DNA of 53,417 bases, taken from positions 1 to 53,417 of the forward strand of contig NZ_AXAP01000058.1 in assembly GCF_000472865.1 (NCBI RefSeq). Direction: 5' to 3'. The notes below the pieces were generated by a model, which saw nothing but the letters and a program-made list of their open reading frames with translations, had not been told where the DNA came from and ran no database searches. Numbering within the stretch: the stretch's first letter is position 1; each line of letters begins with the position of its first letter. A program made the translations under genes and the position numbers. Of the stretch, positions 1-8,282 are shown in pieces. Source of the DNA: Bradyrhizobium elkanii WSM2783 (GTDB lineage Bacteria; Pseudomonadota; Alphaproteobacteria; Rhizobiales; Xanthobacteraceae).

Positions 1-200
1 CAGCGTACCCTGGGGTCCGCTCTCGACCTCAGCAATAACCGGTTGTCATTCCGGGGCGCGCGCAGCGCGAGCCCGGAATCCATCAGGCCGCGGGCAACGG
101 CGGAGAAATGGATTCCGGGCCCGATGCTGCGCATCGTCCCGGAATGACGGCGGTGGGCGTGGCGAAGCCGGAGTAAATTAGCTCCGGCCGCCGAGCGAAA
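1..200. repeat. Dispersed repeat block, left copy
   Basis: This block is homologous, in inverted orientation, to 9547-9742. Both contain the core tcattccggggc...cccggaatgacg with an internal ggattccggg arm, and the match continues outward on both sides: ctctcga.ctcagcaataac on one side, gtgggcgtggcg and ctccggccgc on the other. There are scattered mismatches and short indels. The core is palindromic and is a typical noncoding Bradyrhizobium-like dispersed element. The window starts inside it, so its left limit is unknown. Short open frames within it look spurious. Confidence 0.85.
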
Positions 201-211
201 CCTTCGGTGCC

Positions 212-301
212 GTAGCCCGGGTGGAGCGTCAGTGTCACCCGGGACCGGTCGTCGATTTTGATAGAGATATCCCGGGTTGCGCTTCGCTTCACCCGGGCTA
301 C
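212..301. repeat. Palindromic repeat with gtagcccgggtg arms
   Basis: A perfect 12-base inverted repeat, gtagcccgggtg at 212-223 and cacccgggctac at 290-301, encloses about 66 bases that contain further cccggg pieces. A partial copy of the right arm, cccgggtt...cacccgggctac, occurs at 9730-9760. It lies just beyond the stop codon of the histidine kinase gene (308), so a transcript reading out of that gene would form a strong stem there. Confidence 0.75.
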
Positions 302-307
302 TGGCTC

Positions 308-1693
308 TCAACTCACGGCCAAGGCGGGGAGCGCGATCGGTGGGAGGGAGATGCGGAAGCAGGCGCCGTGACCGCTTCGTTCGGTGACGCTCACCTCGCC
401 GCGATGCAGATGGATGATCTCGCGCACGAGGTTGAGGCCGAGGCCCGCGCCGCGGTGCCGCGGCTGCAGGCGGTGGAACGGCTCGAAGATGCGCTCGCGC
501 TCTGAAGCCGGAATGCCGGGGCCCTGGTCGCGGACTTCGACCGTCGCCGGTGCGCTGACGGCAACGACGATGGCGCCGCGATGACCGCCATGCTGGATCG
601 CATTCTGCACCAGATTGACGACGGCACGTTCGAGCGCGCCCCGATCGCCCCACACGTCGATCCGCGCACCCTCATGCTGCAACGAGATCTCATAGCCGGC
701 CGCGATCGCGAGCGGCGCGAGATCGGCGATCACCTGTGCGCAGAGACCTGCAAGATCGATGGCGGACGATTGCGCCAGCCGCTGCTCGAGCCGCTGCAGA
801 TCGAGCAACTGCTCGGTCAGCGTCGCAAGCCGCGAGACGTCCTCGATCAGGCGCGCCTTCTCGGCGCTTTGCGGCAGGCCTTCCAGGCGCGTGGTGAGGA
901 TCGCGATCGGCGTTCGTAATTCGTGCGCGGCATCGGCGAGGAAGCGTCGATGCCGTTCATAGCCTTCATCGAGCCGTCCCAAGGCGTCATTGACGGCGCT
1001 CACCAGCGGCGCGATCTCGGTGGGGACGGCGCCAACCGGCAGCCGGGCGCCGCGCTTGTCGATATCGATCTCGCCGGCCTGATGCGCGGCTTCGTCAAGA
1101 CCCGCGAGCGCGTTGCGCACCACGAGCGGAGTCGCCACCAGCGTCGTCAGCGCCATCAGGGCAAAGCCGGGCAACATCAGCCCGAAGAAAGCCAGCGTGA
1201 TCTGCAGCAGCGACTGCGCATCCGAGATCCTGATCTCGCTGGTGACGATGATCTGCACCGGGCCTGCCGCGGTCTCGACCACTTTCATCTGTCCGCTGAT
1301 ATGACGCGAATCGTCACTGGCGCGATCCCAACTGCGAATTTCGCCGTCGATATCGCCGAGCCCGCCGCCGAGACGGGCAAACTCCGGCGGCACGTCTCCC
1401 TCGGAGAGGGAATGGCCGGACTTGTCGTGGATCACGAACCACAAATTCCGCGTATCGCCGCGCAGCTCCTTCAGCGCCGGGGTCTCGCGCAGGACAAGCG
1501 TTCCGTCGGCGCTGCGCGTTACCGCGTCGCGCAGCACATCGATGCCGCGACCATCGTCGCGCCGATATACGCAACCGGACGCCCACAGAGTTGCAATGAG
1601 CAAAACAACAAAAGCGACGAGCAGCACCGCGTGCAGCGGGATCAATCGGCGGATCAGGCGCGAGCGCAGCGACGCCGTGTTCATCGACTTCAT
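308..1693 (-). CDS. Sensor histidine kinase of two-component system
   Basis: This is an inner-membrane sensor kinase of 461 residues that would phosphorylate the regulator encoded just upstream. Transmembrane segments lie at about 17-39 and 165-190 and enclose a periplasmic sensor of about 125 residues. They are followed by a HAMP-like linker, the H-box FLADAAHELRTP with phospho-accepting His257, an N-box (NLVQNAIQHG, 360-369), G1 DQGPGIP and G2 GAGLGL. The layout matches the QseC/TctE/PmrB group. The chosen ATG overlaps the regulator's stop by four bases (ATGA), indicating translational coupling; a longer upstream open frame only runs through the regulator gene in another frame. The signal is unknown. 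QseC-like function is a family guess. Confidence 0.9.
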   Translation of the reverse strand: MKSMNTASLRSRLIRRLIPLHAVLLVAFVVLLIATLWASGCVYRRDDGRGIDVLRDAVTRSADGTLVLRETPALKELRGDTRNLWFVIHDKSGHSLSEGDVPPEFARLGGGLGDIDGEIRSWDRASDDSRHISGQMKVVETAAGPVQIIVTSEIRISDAQSLLQITLAFFGLMLPGFALMALTTLVATPLVVRNALAGLDEAAHQAGEIDIDKRGARLPVGAVPTEIAPLVSAVNDALGRLDEGYERHRRFLADAAHELRTPIAILTTRLEGLPQSAEKARLIEDVSRLATLTEQLLDLQRLEQRLAQSSAIDLAGLCAQVIADLAPLAIAAGYEISLQHEGARIDVWGDRGALERAVVNLVQNAIQHGGHRGAIVVAVSAPATVEVRDQGPGIPASERERIFEPFHRLQPRHRGAGLGLNLVREIIHLHRGEVSVTERSGHGACFRISLPPIALPALAVS

Positions 1694-2367
1694 GATGCCG
1701 CCCGCAGGAGATAGCCGACGCCGCGGATGCCGTGGATCTCGACGCCGGCGCCGGCCTCGCTGAGCTTGCGGCGCAGGCGCGAGACATGCGTGTCCAGCGC
1801 ATTCGACTGCACCTCTTCGTCGAGCGAATAGACGGCAGCCTCGAGTGACGAGCGCACGACCGTGCGCCCCATCCGCCGCATCAGGGTTTGCAGCACCAGC
1901 AGTTCGCGGCGCGGCAATTCCAGGAGGCGGCCGTCGACCTCGGCCTCGCAATGGTTCAGGTTGAAGCTCAGCCGCCCGAGCCTGACGATATCGGGCTGCA
2001 GGTCGGCGGACCGCCGCCACACCGCCCGCAGCCGCGCCAGCAATTCCTCGGCCGCGAACGGCTTGGCCAGATAGTCGTCGGCGCCGGTGTCGAGGCCGGT
2101 GACGCGGTCCGACAATTCGCCCCGCGCCGTCAGCACGATGACGGGGGTCGGGATCGCCTTGGCGCGGAGCTTCGGGATCAGGCTGATGCCGTCGCCATCA
2201 GGCAGGTTGCGGTCGAGCAGGATCGCGTCATAGGCGCCCGCCACCATGATTTCCGCGGCCTCCATCAGCGAGGTCACCCGGTCGGCCAGCATGTCGTAGC
2301 TTTTCAGGACCGCAGACAAGGCCGACGCCATCTCGTCTTCGTCCTCAACCAGAAGTATTCGCACCAC
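1690..2367 (-). CDS. OmpR-family response regulator
   Basis: The 225-residue protein has a receiver domain (1-115) followed by a winged-helix DNA-binding domain (about 128-222). Acidic pocket residues EDED (9-12), phospho-acceptor Asp52 in LLDRNLPDGDG, Thr80 and Lys102 are all present, so the receiver looks active. The C-terminal half has the OmpR/PhoB pattern (ALDTHVSRLRRKL...IRGVGYLL). It is the first gene of a two-gene operon with the kinase at 308-1693, with a four-base overlap. The pair resembles QseB/TctD-type systems. An imperfect inverted repeat lies immediately upstream of its start. Confidence 0.93.
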   Translation of the reverse strand: MVRILLVEDEDEMASALSAVLKSYDMLADRVTSLMEAAEIMVAGAYDAILLDRNLPDGDGISLIPKLRAKAIPTPVIVLTARGELSDRVTGLDTGADDYLAKPFAAEELLARLRAVWRRSADLQPDIVRLGRLSFNLNHCEAEVDGRLLELPRRELLVLQTLMRRMGRTVVRSSLEAAVYSLDEEVQSNALDTHVSRLRRKLSEAGAGVEIHGIRGVGYLLRAAS

Positions 2368-2371
2368 CCTG

Positions 2372-2398
2372 ACCCAGGCAATTCAAGTTGACCTGGTT
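2372..2398. promoter_or_regulatory. Imperfect inverted repeat upstream of response regulator
   Basis: acccagg (2372-2378) and cctggtt (2392-2398) pair at six of seven positions around a 13-base spacer, directly in front of the regulator start at 2367. The position suits an autoregulatory site, but OmpR-type proteins usually bind direct repeats, so this is weak. Confidence 0.25.
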
Positions 2399-2440
2399 CC
2401 ATAGAGCCGCTGGATTGCGGCTACATTGCGTGTTTGCTGG

Positions 2441-5275
2441 TCACCGGGGCGCCAAATGGCGGCTCGAACGGCCGCCGAACCCGCGGATCGCGAGCTTGCT
2501 CAGTTCGCGCAACCACAGCACCGAGCTTGCAACCGCCGCACAGAACAGCCAGTCGCCGGCGCTCAGGCTGACGGTCGAGAACGCCTCCTGGAGGAAAGGC
2601 ACGTAGACAACCAGCGCGTGCAGCAGGAGCGAAAGCGCGACTGCCGCCCAGAGCCAGCCATTGGTGAAGAGGCCATGGAATGCGCTGAGCTCGTCGGAGC
2701 GGGCGTTGAAGACGTTGAAAAGCTGGAACAGCACCAGCGTCGTGAAGGCCATGGTGCGCCCATAGGCAATCGTGCCTGAACCTTCGATCAGGCCGCCCGG
2801 AAGCGAGGCGTCCAGCACCAGCAATGTGCCAACCGCCATGATGATCCCGACCAGGAAAATCCCGCCCCACATCGGCCACGTCATGACGCCCTCATCACGC
2901 GGGCGCGGCGGGCGCTGCATGATCGCGGGGTCCGCCGGGTCGACGGCGACGGCGAGCGCGGGCGCGCCGTCGGTCACAAGGTTGATCCAGAGAATCTGCG
3001 TCGCCAGCAGTGGAAGCACGACCACACCGCTGGCGGCGGAAAGTCCGATTGTATCGGCCAGCACAACGCCGAAGAACATCGTCAAGACCTCGCCGATATT
3101 CGACGACAGCAGGTAGCGCAGGAATTTCCGGATGTTGTCGAAGATCGCGCGGCCCTCCTCGACCGCGGCGACGATGGTGGCAAAGTTGTCGTCGGCGAGC
3201 ACCATGTCGGCCGCCTCCTTGGAGACGTCCGTGCCCGTAACCCCCATGGCGACGCCAATGTCGGCCGCCTTCAGCGCCGGGGCATCGTTGACGCCGTCCC
3301 CGGTCATCGCCACAGTTTCCCCTGCCCGCTGCAGTGCCCGCACGATGCGCAGCTTGTGACTGGGATTGACGCGGGCATAGACCGAGACCTCTTGCACATC
3401 GCGGTCGAGTTCTTGCTCCGTCATAGCCTCCAGCTCGGCGCCGGACACCGCGCGCTGGCCTGACGTGATGATGCCGAGCTCGGCGGCGATAATCGCCGCG
3501 GTCTTGGGATGATCGCCGGTGATCATGATGGGGCGGATGCCTGCCGCCCGGCTAAGGGCGACCGCATCGCGCGCTTCCCGGCGCGGCGGATCGATCATGC
3601 CGATCAGGCCGAGAAAGACGAGGTCCTGCTCCACATTCTCATCGAATGAATCATACTGCGACCTTTCTGCCGGTAGCGATCGGAACGCAACTCCAAGCGT
3701 CCGCAATGCTTCCTCGGCCAGCGCATCATTGCTCGCCATGATCTCGGCCTTGCGCGCGTCGGTGAGTGCGACGGCGTCTCGCCCGACGAGTTCGTGGGTG
3801 CAGCGCGCGAGCAGGACATCGGGCGCGCCCTTGGTCACCGCGATCAGGCGGTCGCGCCGCTCGGCATCCGTATGCACCGTGCTCATCAATTTGCGCTCGG
3901 ACGAGAACGGAATCTCGCCGATCCGCTCGAAGCGCTGATCGAGCGCGGCAGGGAGCAGGCCTGCCTTGCATGCGGCCACGATCAATGCGCCTTCGGTCGG
4001 ATCGCCCTGCACGATCCAGGCGCCATCACGTTCCTCCAGCAGCGCGTTGTTCGCGCGTTCGGCCGCCGTCAGCGTGCGCTCGAGCTCGAACTGCAGCGCG
4101 CCTTTGTCCGACGCATCACTGGCAAGATGCACGTCGCCCTCCGGCGCATAGCCGGTGCCAGAGACATTGGTGCAGCCGCTCGCCGTCACGACCCGGCGCA
4201 CCGTCATCTCGTTCCTGGTCAAGGTGCCGGTCTTGTCGGATGCGATGACGGTCGCCGAACCGAGCGCTTCCACGGCGGCGAGACGGCGGATGATGGCATT
4301 CTTCTTCGCCATCCGCTGCATGCCGATGGACAGCACGGCGGTGACCACTGCCGGCAATCCTTCCGGAACCGCGGCGACGGCCAGCGCCACGCCGAGCAGC
4401 AGCACCGCGAAAATCTCGGAGAAGCCGTTGATGTCGCTGACGAGAAAGATCGTGCCGATCATGGCCACTGCAATCAGCACGACCGTGATCGCAAGCACCT
4501 TGCCGACGCGCGCGAGCTCGCGCTGCAGCGGCGTGGTCTCCCGCGGCGCCTCCCGCAGCATGCCGGCGATCCGGCCCATCTGCGTCTTCATCCCGGTCGC
4601 GGTGACCACCGCACGGCCATGCCCGTTGACCGCGGTGGTCCCGCTGAAGATCATGTTGTGCCGGTCGCCGAGCTCGGCCTTGTCAGCCACCGGCGCGACG
4701 TGCTTGCTCACCGGCAGGCTTTCGCCGGTGAGCGCGGCTTCGGCCGTCTGCAGCGCGGCTGACACGATCAGCCGGGCGTCGGCCGGAATGGTGTCGCCTT
4801 CTGCGATGACGATGATATCGCCCGGCACCAGTTCCGCCGCCGGGATGTTGCGCCGCTCGCCATCGCGGACTACGTTGGAGTGCGCAGCGGACATCTCACG
4901 CAACGCGGCTGCGGCGCGCTCCGCCCGGGCCTCCTGAATGTAGCCCATGAGCGCGTTGAGCAGCACGATGGCAAGGATCGCGATGGCCTCGTAGGGCAGC
5001 GCGGTTTCGTGCTCATTCAGCCAGATCGCGATCGAGATCACCGCCGCCGCGATCAACAGGAGCACCAGCACGTCGGTGAACTGATCGAGGAATTTCAGCC
5101 ATTCGGGACGCGGTGGCACTGTGTCCAATTCGTTTCGGCCATCGCGCGCGAGGCGCTGGGCGGCCTCCGCACTGCTCAGGCCCCGCTCGGCATCGGTATG
5201 CAGGGCGGCCACCGTCTCCGCCGCCGTCTGCCGGTGCGCCTCGTGCATCGTCGGATCGGAGGATTTTCTGTGCAT
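2441..5275 (-). CDS. Cation-transporting P-type ATPase, calcium type (P2A)
   Basis: This 944-residue protein should be an inner-membrane ATP-driven cation pump. The conserved landmarks occur in order: N-terminal cation-ATPase domain, TGES in the actuator domain (183-186), PEGLP in the fourth helix (304-308), DKTGTLT with phosphorylated Asp347, the nucleotide-binding pieces FSSERK and KGAPD (482-486), TGDGVND (658-664), and a sixth helix with NLVTDGAPALA, the kind of ion-binding helix seen in P2A calcium pumps. There is no heavy-metal CxxC domain, and length fits PacL/PMR1-like pumps. The ion is inferred: calcium most likely, manganese or another cation possible. It is divergent from a universal stress gene. 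The start is uncertain: ATG at 5275 or 5248, neither with a clear ribosome site. Confidence 0.9.
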   Translation of the reverse strand: MHRKSSDPTMHEAHRQTAAETVAALHTDAERGLSSAEAAQRLARDGRNELDTVPPRPEWLKFLDQFTDVLVLLLIAAAVISIAIWLNEHETALPYEAIAILAIVLLNALMGYIQEARAERAAAALREMSAAHSNVVRDGERRNIPAAELVPGDIIVIAEGDTIPADARLIVSAALQTAEAALTGESLPVSKHVAPVADKAELGDRHNMIFSGTTAVNGHGRAVVTATGMKTQMGRIAGMLREAPRETTPLQRELARVGKVLAITVVLIAVAMIGTIFLVSDINGFSEIFAVLLLGVALAVAAVPEGLPAVVTAVLSIGMQRMAKKNAIIRRLAAVEALGSATVIASDKTGTLTRNEMTVRRVVTASGCTNVSGTGYAPEGDVHLASDASDKGALQFELERTLTAAERANNALLEERDGAWIVQGDPTEGALIVAACKAGLLPAALDQRFERIGEIPFSSERKLMSTVHTDAERRDRLIAVTKGAPDVLLARCTHELVGRDAVALTDARKAEIMASNDALAEEALRTLGVAFRSLPAERSQYDSFDENVEQDLVFLGLIGMIDPPRREARDAVALSRAAGIRPIMITGDHPKTAAIIAAELGIITSGQRAVSGAELEAMTEQELDRDVQEVSVYARVNPSHKLRIVRALQRAGETVAMTGDGVNDAPALKAADIGVAMGVTGTDVSKEAADMVLADDNFATIVAAVEEGRAIFDNIRKFLRYLLSSNIGEVLTMFFGVVLADTIGLSAASGVVVLPLLATQILWINLVTDGAPALAVAVDPADPAIMQRPPRPRDEGVMTWPMWGGIFLVGIIMAVGTLLVLDASLPGGLIEGSGTIAYGRTMAFTTLVLFQLFNVFNARSDELSAFHGLFTNGWLWAAVALSLLLHALVVYVPFLQEAFSTVSLSAGDWLFCAAVASSVLWLRELSKLAIRGFGGRSSRHLAPR

Positions 5276-5331
5276 GCTGCAATGATACGTTGCGACGACG
5301 TTTCCTGGTACCGGGAACCGCGCTTGTCGGG

Positions 5332-5345
5332 ATGATCCATGTCAA
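5332..5345. promoter_or_regulatory. Possible FixK/FNR-type box
   Basis: atgatccatgtcaa matches the FNR/FixK pattern TTGAN6TCAA except for the first base. It lies between the divergent ATPase and universal stress genes, both of which could plausibly respond to low oxygen. A near match of this length can arise by chance. Confidence 0.3.
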
Positions 5346-5466
5346 TCGACACGACGCGATCGGCGCTGCAGAATGCAGGTGAACGAAATGTCGCAGCCAA
5401 GATCGTTGCGGTCTCGCGCCGGAACCCGGCGATCGAAACGGCCGCATGGCTGAAAGGTAGAGTCAC

Positions 5467-6369
5467 ATGAGCGAAGCAAGCGCGACGAAAGAACCGCCGA
5501 GATCAATTCTGCTCGCCACCGATCTCAGCCCCCGCTGCGACCGCGCGCTCGATCGCGCCGTGCTGCTGTCGCAGTCGTGGCAGGCGAAGCTCGTGATCCT
5601 GCACGTTCTCGAAAAACTTCGGGATGCGGATTTCGATCCGAACGTTCCATCCTGGCGACGCCCTCCCGATCCCGTCAGCGTGGCGGCAAAGCAGTTGCTG
5701 GCCGATATCGGCCCGCTGGCGAAGATGGCCGACATCGTGATCGATGAAGGCGACCCGGCCGAGTCGATCGTGCGCACCGCCGAAAAGAAAGGATGCGATC
5801 TCATCATCACCGGGGTTGCAAGGGATGAGCCGTTCGGGCGACTTTTCCTTGGCACGACGGTCGATCGCCTGCTTCGCAGTTCGCACACACCGATCCTGAT
5901 CGTGAAGAAAAGGGGACAGCGGGCTTACGGCCGCATCGCCGCGGCGATCGACTTTTCAGATTCATCACGCCATGCACTCGAGGCCGCGGTCCGCTGCTTC
6001 CCCGACCAGGCGCTCATGATATTCCACGCCTACGAGATACCGATGAGTGGGTTGGCCCACGATTCCGCTGCCTATCGACGGCAATGTCAGCAGGCTGTCG
6101 AGCGGGACTACAAGGCCTTCCTCACGACAATGACATGCGGCGAGACGATCAGGCGGCGTGCACGTTCGTTCATCGAACTTGGGACGCCGGATGAAGTGCT
6201 GCGCCGAGGCGTGCGCGATATGGACGTCGACCTTGTCGTGCTCGGCACCGAGGGGCGCGGCGCACTCTCCGAAATGCTGATTGCAAGCGTCGGCAAACAT
6301 CTCATGGCCGAACTGCCATGCGACGTCCTGATGATCAGGGAACCGCCCGCCGCACCAACAGCCGCCTGA
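5467..6369 (+). CDS. Tandem universal stress protein (two UspA domains)
   Basis: A 300-residue cytoplasmic protein made of two UspA folds, about residues 12-147 and 153-293. Each begins with a beta strand carrying an Asp (ILLATDLS; IAAAIDFS) and each has a GxxxxGxxxG-like nucleotide loop (GVARDEPFGRLFLGTT; GTEGRGALSEMLIASVGK). The second loop is degenerate, so only the first may bind ATP well. Tandem USPs usually act in stress survival, often under low oxygen or stasis; the exact role cannot be read from sequence. The ATG has a modest ribosome site (aaggtagag). It is transcribed away from the ATPase gene across a gap of about 190 bases. Confidence 0.92.
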   Translation: MSEASATKEPPRSILLATDLSPRCDRALDRAVLLSQSWQAKLVILHVLEKLRDADFDPNVPSWRRPPDPVSVAAKQLLADIGPLAKMADIVIDEGDPAESIVRTAEKKGCDLIITGVARDEPFGRLFLGTTVDRLLRSSHTPILIVKKRGQRAYGRIAAAIDFSDSSRHALEAAVRCFPDQALMIFHAYEIPMSGLAHDSAAYRRQCQQAVERDYKAFLTTMTCGETIRRRARSFIELGTPDEVLRRGVRDMDVDLVVLGTEGRGALSEMLIASVGKHLMAELPCDVLMIREPPAAPTAA

Positions 6370-6416
6370 TCCGCTGTTTGTTGCAACGGATAGCGGTCAC
6401 ATCGGCTTCGCAGGAC

Positions 6417-7535
6417 CTACCTGGATGCTTCGGCTTCGTGGGCCGCCGTCCATGGGATCAACTCGCGCGCCAGTGCATCGCAGGCGGCGTTGAAGGCCTT
6501 TGCGGCCGGGGCGGGGGCGAGCGTCTCGATCGGCGCTTCCTGCTGGAAGACGCGCGCAGCGCGCAGATGTCCTGACGCATCGAGGAGCTTGGCGGACAGC
6601 GCGATCACGGCGTGCGGCTGTGGCGCCGTGACGATCTCGAACTGGCGCAGGTCGAGCAGCAGGCGGGACGAGCCTTCCGGCGCGGCGTCGGGACGGAACG
6701 GCGGATGGGCAATGTCGTAGTTCTCGAAACTCTGCAGCAGTTTCGCCTGCACGAGCTGCGGCAGGGCGTCGCTCCATTGCGCGTCGGCAAAATCCTTGTC
6801 CTCGCCGCCCGCGAACAGGAAGCGCTGGGTCTGCAGCGCAGTGATCGCCGTCGGCTCGGCAATGGAAAGCGTTCCCTTGAAGGGGCGGACCGGCGCATCG
6901 AACCGGCTGGCGGGGCTGAGGTCAAAAGTCGTCTTGCGCGCTGGGGCGCCACCGCCGCCCATGGTCCGATCGAGACCGGCGATGATATTGTCCAGGCGCG
7001 GGGTGTTGCGCGCCAGCCCGTCCGCAAAGGTGCCGATGTTGCCGATCGCGTCATGCAGGGTTGCGGAATTTTCGCTGAGCACCGTATCGACCTTGCGCAG
7101 CGCATCGCGCGCGGCCTGCGTCATGCTCTGCCCTGCCCCTTTCTCGGCGATCAGCGGCCCTTGCACGCGCGGCGCGTCGATGCGCTCGCCGCCTTCCAGC
7201 GCCACCACAGGCACGCCAGTGAGGCCCTGGAAATCGAGGCCGACTTTGGTATCGGCGCGCACCGGCGTGTGCTCGAGCACGGCGATGGTGGCATGAACGT
7301 CACGCGGCCGGTCGGGCACGAATTCGAGCGAAGTGACTTCGCCGACACGGATGCCGTTGAACAACACCGGGGCACCCACGAGCAGGCCGGGAACGGGACC
7401 ATTGAACACGACCTGGTAGGTCTCGCGCTTGCCGATGCCGCCGGTGTTGTTGAGCCAGTAGACGAAGCCGAACACGGCGACGATCGCCGCCAGGACGAAG
7501 GCGCCGACAACGATAAAGGGTGCGCGCGTTTCCAT
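6417..7535 (-). CDS. MCE/MlaD-family lipid-transport protein fused to PqiC-like domain
   Basis: The 372-residue protein is anchored by one N-terminal transmembrane helix (about 8-30). An MlaD/MCE domain follows (about 38-117; YQVVFNGPVPGLLVGAPVLF, DFQGLTGVPVVAL), then a linker of predicted helices, then a C-terminal domain (about 205-365) that looks like the ABC-transport auxiliary/PqiC lipoprotein fold (LSIAEPTAI, RFLFAGG, LLLDLRQFEIV, VFQQEAPI). In many bacteria that last part is a separate outer-membrane lipoprotein. Here it is one chain and has no lipobox of its own. The protein would be the periplasmic substrate-binding part of the transporter encoded by the next two genes, and is the last gene of the operon, 13 bases after the ATPase gene. 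Confidence 0.85.
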   Translation of the reverse strand: METRAPFIVVGAFVLAAIVAVFGFVYWLNNTGGIGKRETYQVVFNGPVPGLLVGAPVLFNGIRVGEVTSLEFVPDRPRDVHATIAVLEHTPVRADTKVGLDFQGLTGVPVVALEGGERIDAPRVQGPLIAEKGAGQSMTQAARDALRKVDTVLSENSATLHDAIGNIGTFADGLARNTPRLDNIIAGLDRTMGGGGAPARKTTFDLSPASRFDAPVRPFKGTLSIAEPTAITALQTQRFLFAGGEDKDFADAQWSDALPQLVQAKLLQSFENYDIAHPPFRPDAAPEGSSRLLLDLRQFEIVTAPQPHAVIALSAKLLDASGHLRAARVFQQEAPIETLAPAPAAKAFNAACDALARELIPWTAAHEAEASR

Positions 7536-7548
7536 TGATGTCGTTCCG

Positions 7549-8280
7549 TTAAGCGTTGAGATGAAGCATTTGCGCTCGCGCGCCGTGGAAATAGGCTCGC
7601 ACCCAGGGATGGTCGGATTCCAGCACCGATTTCAGCGGACCGAGCGCGGCGATCTTGCCGTCGGCCAGCGCCGCGACGCGGTCGCAGACCGCGTAGAGCG
7701 TGTTGAGGTCGTGGGTGACCATGAAGACGGTGAAGCCGAGCGTCCGCTGCAGCGTCTTGATCAGGGAATCGAATTCGCCGGCGGCGATCGGGTCCAATCC
7801 GGACGTCGGCTCGTCCAGGAACAGGAGCGCAGGATCGAGCGCGAGCGCACGCGCCAGCGCCACGCGCTTGACCATGCCGCCGGAAAGTTCGGAAGGAAAC
7901 TTGTCGCCATCATCGACGGTGAGGCCGACCATCTCGAGCTTCGCATTGGCGATCTCGTCCAGCAGCGACGGCGACAGATGCGCGGCCTCGCGCAGCGGAA
8001 ATTGCACGTTCTGCCGCGCGTTCAGCGCCGAGAACAGCGCGCCCTGCTGGAACAGCACACCGCTCCTGCCGCCGTTTTCGGCAAGCTCGATGATGCCGCC
8101 GCGTTTCGGCAGCAATCCGATGATTGTGCGCATCAGCACGGATTTGCCGCCGCCGGACGCGCCGACGAGACCCAGGATTTCGCCCTGACGGACATCGAGA
8201 TTGAGATGGTCGAGCACGATCTTGCGGCCGAAGCCGACGACCAGATCCTGCACGTGGATGGCGATACGTTCTTCGGTCAC
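7549..8280 (-). CDS. ABC transporter ATP-binding protein, MlaF type
   Basis: A 243-residue cytoplasmic ATPase with Walker A GASGGGKS, Q-loop region LFQQGALF, signature LSGGM, Walker B LLFLDEP and the switch histidine in VTHDL. The LSGGMVKRVALARAL signature is characteristic of the MlaF family that powers phospholipid movement between the membranes. It lies between the permease gene (two bases upstream) and the MCE-protein gene, so the three make a complete transporter. Substrate by family: phospholipid or another hydrophobic molecule; not determined by sequence. Confidence 0.93.
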   Translation of the reverse strand: MTEERIAIHVQDLVVGFGRKIVLDHLNLDVRQGEILGLVGASGGGKSVLMRTIIGLLPKRGGIIELAENGGRSGVLFQQGALFSALNARQNVQFPLREAAHLSPSLLDEIANAKLEMVGLTVDDGDKFPSELSGGMVKRVALARALALDPALLFLDEPTSGLDPIAAGEFDSLIKTLQRTLGFTVFMVTHDLNTLYAVCDRVAALADGKIAALGPLKSVLESDHPWVRAYFHGARAQMLHLNA

Positions 8281-8282
8281 GG

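Noticed and set aside
1694..2020. 109-residue N-terminal extension of the histidine kinase
   Set aside because: It reads through the response-regulator gene out of frame; the ATG overlapping the regulator stop gives a normal kinase.
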